Shown: one piece after another, positions 5,936 to 8,084 of the stretch
How positions within the stretch are numbered: position 1 is the stretch's first letter
Layout of the letters: every line of letters begins with the position of its first letter
Assembly (NCBI GenBank): GCA_944392285.1
Contig: CALXWF010000090.1
Location: forward strand, 1-8,084
Length of the DNA: 8,084 bases
Reading direction: 5' to 3'
DNA from: an uncultured Alphaproteobacteria bacterium
Lineage (GTDB): Bacteria; Pseudomonadota; Alphaproteobacteria; RF32; CAG-239
Made by a program: the position numbers and the translations under genes
The notes under the pieces: generated by a model
Told to the model about the DNA's origin: nothing
Database searches by the model: none
What the model saw: the letters and a program-made list of their open reading frames with translations, nothing else

Positions 5936-6535
5936 ATGACTGAAAAATTTTTACAAACCATCGTCAAGCGGCGCTCGATTTATGAGTTGAGCAATCATTT
6001 GCCGATAGAAGAAAAAGTTCTGATTCGTCTATTGGAAGAGGGCTTAAAACACGCGCCGTCTTCTTTTAATGCACAATCAACTCGTTTGGTTATTTTATTA
6101 AAAGACGCGCATCACAAACTATGGGAGCTCACCAAAGCCGAGCTGCAAAAGATTGTTCCGCCGGCCAAATTCAAACCCACGGCGCAAAAGCTTGCCGCCT
6201 TTTCACGCGCATACGGCACAATTTTATATTTTGAAGACATGGAGGTCGTCCGTGGCCTGCAAAAAGATTTTCCGCTTTATAAAGACAATTTTCCGCTCTG
6301 GTCCGAGCAAGGCAACGCCATGGTTCAATACCTGATTTGGTGCTTGCTTGCTGATTATAACATCGGCGCCAACCTACAACATTATAATCCATTGATAGAC
6401 AATGCCGTTAAAATGCAGTGGAATTTGCCCGCCGACTGGCTATTAATTGCGCAAATGCCCTTTGGCAGCATTCAAGCCCCGGCAGAAGAAAAACCTTTTC
6501 TGCCGCTCAAAGACCGCATAAAAGTTTTTTCCTGA
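5936..6535 (+). CDS. Nitroreductase family protein, Frm2/Hbn1-like
   Basis: This is a small cytoplasmic flavoprotein of the nitroreductase superfamily, expected to bind FMN and act as a dimer. The 199-residue length fits the fungal-type Frm2/Hbn1 branch, whose members are linked to oxidative stress and nitroaromatic reduction; the physiological substrate is not known. Diagnostic segments are the N-terminal RRS FMN-phosphate motif at 12-14, HAPSSFNAQSTR at 39-50, and GANLQHYNP at 144-152, a hallmark of this branch. MPFGSI at 174-179 precedes the C-terminal LKDRIKVF. The ATG at 5936 has AGAGG 6 bases upstream, inside a possible hairpin. GC content returns to the level of the housekeeping genes, so it does not appear to be part of the AT-rich block. 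It seems monocistronic, with a weak terminator after it. Confidence 0.88.
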   Translation: MTEKFLQTIVKRRSIYELSNHLPIEEKVLIRLLEEGLKHAPSSFNAQSTRLVILLKDAHHKLWELTKAELQKIVPPAKFKPTAQKLAAFSRAYGTILYFEDMEVVRGLQKDFPLYKDNFPLWSEQGNAMVQYLIWCLLADYNIGANLQHYNPLIDNAVKMQWNLPADWLLIAQMPFGSIQAPAEEKPFLPLKDRIKVFS

Positions 6536-6536
6536 G

Positions 6537-6560
6537 CTTAAATTATTTTTAAGTTTTTTT
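6537..6560 (+). terminator. Weak intrinsic terminator after the nitroreductase gene
   Basis: CTTAAA (6537-6542) pairs with TTTAAG (6548-6553) around the loop TTATT and is followed by seven T. It lies two bases past the stop codon, which favours a real role. The stem is short and AT-rich, so read-through into the antiporter gene is possible. Confidence 0.45.
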
Positions 6561-6616
6561 CTGTAATTTCAAATATCAGACAACATCAGGAAAAGACATC
6601 TTTCAGGAAGACGCTC

Positions 6617-8084
6617 ATGCACACGGTTCACGGACTTTTAGTAGATTTAACCTTAATTACCGTCTATGCCGGCATTACCAGTCTTATATTTAAAAAGCTC
6701 AAACAGCCGACTGTTTTGGGCTATATTTTAGCCGGTATTTTTGCCGGGCCGTTTTTTCATTTTGTGCCGACCGTCACCGACAAAGAAGATTTAACACTTT
6801 GGGCAGATATCGGGGTTATTTTTCTGCTGTTTGGCCTAGGGCTGGAGTTTAGCTTCAAAAAGATGATAAACGTTGGCAAATCAGCCATGATAACGGCCAA
6901 TGCCAATATTTTATTCATGCTGTTTTTAGGCTACAATGTCGGCTTACTCTTAGGTTGGTCAATCATGGACAGTTTTTTTCTCGGCAGCATGATTTCCATG
7001 TCATCCACCACCATTATCATAAAGGCTTTTGAAGACCTAAACATCAAAAAACAAAAATTCACCGACTTGGTTTTCGGTGTATTGATTGTTGAAGATTTGG
7101 TTGGCATTTTGCTTTTGGTTTTATTACCGACCATTGCACTCGGCACCACCATAGACGGCATTGAGCTTTCCATAAGTACCCTCAAATTAGTGTTCTTTTT
7201 AGTGTTATGCTTTGTCATTGGCATTTATCTGGTTCCGACTTTCTTAAAAAAGATTTCTCCTTTTCTCAATGATGAAATGTTACTACTCATCACCATCAGC
7301 TTATGTTTTGGCATGGTTATGTTAGCCACCTATTCAGGGTTTTCGGCGGCATTGGGAGCTTTCATTATGGGCTCAATTTTAGCGGAAACCGAGATTATTG
7401 AGCGCATAGAAGACAACATCCGCCCTCTAAAAGACTTTTTCGGCACCGTATTCTTTGTATCTGTCGGCATGATGGTAGATCCGACCATGTTTATTACCTA
7501 TGCCGGCCCGATTTTTGTGATAACTTTGATTGTAATTTTGGGTAAAATAATCTTTTCCTGCTTTGGCTTCTTATTATCCGGACAAGATTTGAAAACATCG
7601 ATTCACGGCGGCTTTTCCTTGGCTCAGGTCGGCGAATTTGCTTTCATCATTGCCAGCCTCGGCATGAGTATCGGCGTGTTAGATGCCAAAGTATATCCGA
7701 TTATTGTTGCCGTATCGGTAATTACCACCTTTTTAACCCCGCTGATGATAAAATCTGCCGACCCTGTCTACAAATATATCCGCAAAATTTTGCCGACCTC
7801 ATGGAATGAATCCATTGAGCGCAACACCTCCATTTCGGTAGAAACCAAAACCGAGGAGCGCCGTTGGAAACTCCTTTTTAAAAGCTACTTTATTCGTATA
7901 ATGCTGTTTTCCATGATATTATATGCGCTTATTGGTCTTACCACCTATTTGATAAAACCGTTTTTCCATGAAATGCTGCCAAACTTATATGCGCGTATTG
8001 CCACCACCGGCACGGCCTTGGTCTTAATGGCACCGTTTTTAAAAGGCCTCATCGGCTGGGAAACAATCTTACCGATTTTTCTGC
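6617..8084 (+). CDS. CPA2-family monovalent cation:proton antiporter (3' end outside window)
   Basis: This integral inner-membrane protein of the KefB/CPA2 type is expected to exchange K+ or Na+ for H+ in pH and ion homeostasis. The frame stays open from ATG 6617 to the window end, giving 489 residues without a stop. AGGAAG at 6605-6610 is 6 bases before the start. Family landmarks in order are GYILAGIFAGP (35-45), FLLFGLGLEFS (69-79), MSSTTIIIKAFEDL (128-141), VEDLVG with Asp160 at the conserved ion-binding position (158-163), SAALGAFIMGSILAET (243-258), LKDFFGTVFFVSVGMMVD (271-288) and SLAQVGEFAFII (334-345). The transporter domain ends near 380. A charged stretch (about 390-420) and at least two more hydrophobic segments (about 424-447 and 462-478) follow, instead of an immediate RCK/TrkA-N domain. 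Ion specificity cannot be told from sequence. Any regulatory C-terminus lies beyond the window. Confidence 0.9.
   Translation, partial: MHTVHGLLVDLTLITVYAGITSLIFKKLKQPTVLGYILAGIFAGPFFHFVPTVTDKEDLTLWADIGVIFLLFGLGLEFSFKKMINVGKSAMITANANILFMLFLGYNVGLLLGWSIMDSFFLGSMISMSSTTIIIKAFEDLNIKKQKFTDLVFGVLIVEDLVGILLLVLLPTIALGTTIDGIELSISTLKLVFFLVLCFVIGIYLVPTFLKKISPFLNDEMLLLITISLCFGMVMLATYSGFSAALGAFIMGSILAETEIIERIEDNIRPLKDFFGTVFFVSVGMMVDPTMFITYAGPIFVITLIVILGKIIFSCFGFLLSGQDLKTSIHGGFSLAQVGEFAFIIASLGMSIGVLDAKVYPIIVAVSVITTFLTPLMIKSADPVYKYIRKILPTSWNESIERNTSISVETKTEERRWKLLFKSYFIRIMLFSMILYALIGLTTYLIKPFFHEMLPNLYARIATTGTALVLMAPFLKGLIGWETILPIFL

Noticed and set aside
6931..7224. Minus-strand frame of 97 codons inside the antiporter gene
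   Set aside because: It is antisense to conserved CPA2 motifs, its product is Lys/Ser/Met-rich and low-complexity, and it has no supporting context.

Overview
The window looks like chromosomal DNA from a proteobacterium of moderate GC. Spot counts on single lines give about 43-45% GC in the housekeeping genes. An alphaproteobacterium is my best guess. The grounds are the fabD-fabG pair, a FabG glycine loop close to the GATGGIG form I associate with that class, and a compact FtsK. No rRNA or species-level marker is present, so this is inference.

Left part (1-1756, minus strand): fabD (malonyl-CoA:ACP transacylase) and fabG (3-oxoacyl-ACP reductase) form a two-gene unit of type II fatty acid synthesis. 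FabD loads malonyl groups onto acyl carrier protein and FabG performs the first reduction of each elongation cycle. A strong symmetrical terminator directly follows fabG, so acpP and fabF, the frequent next genes, are not cotranscribed through this point unless there is read-through. A 102-bp divergent intergenic region separates fabD from ftsK on the plus strand (1859-4144), which encodes the septal DNA translocase with membrane, motor and gamma parts all recognisable.

Middle (4145-5935): a tRNA-Gly(GCC) gene with encoded CCA and its own terminator is followed by the least ordinary part of the window. A visibly AT-richer minus-strand gene for an AAA_14/DUF4143 ATPase sits between two 41-bp direct repeats (36 of 41 identical, at 4349-4389 and 5842-5882). 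Just upstream of the ATPase start are three copies of an AATCACA-type motif spaced exactly 32 bp apart. The repeats bracket the gene and its control region, which suggests an acquired single-gene cassette beside the tRNA. No integrase or transposase is present.

Right part (5936-8084, plus strand): a small Frm2/Hbn1-like nitroreductase gene, a weak terminator, then a CPA2-family cation:proton antiporter gene that runs off the window end after 489 codons. No functional link between these two genes is evident.

The strongest candidate for something undescribed is the repeat-flanked ATPase block with its 32-bp-phased upstream array. The rest is recognisable housekeeping or common accessory content. 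No stretch above 300 bases lacks a gene.
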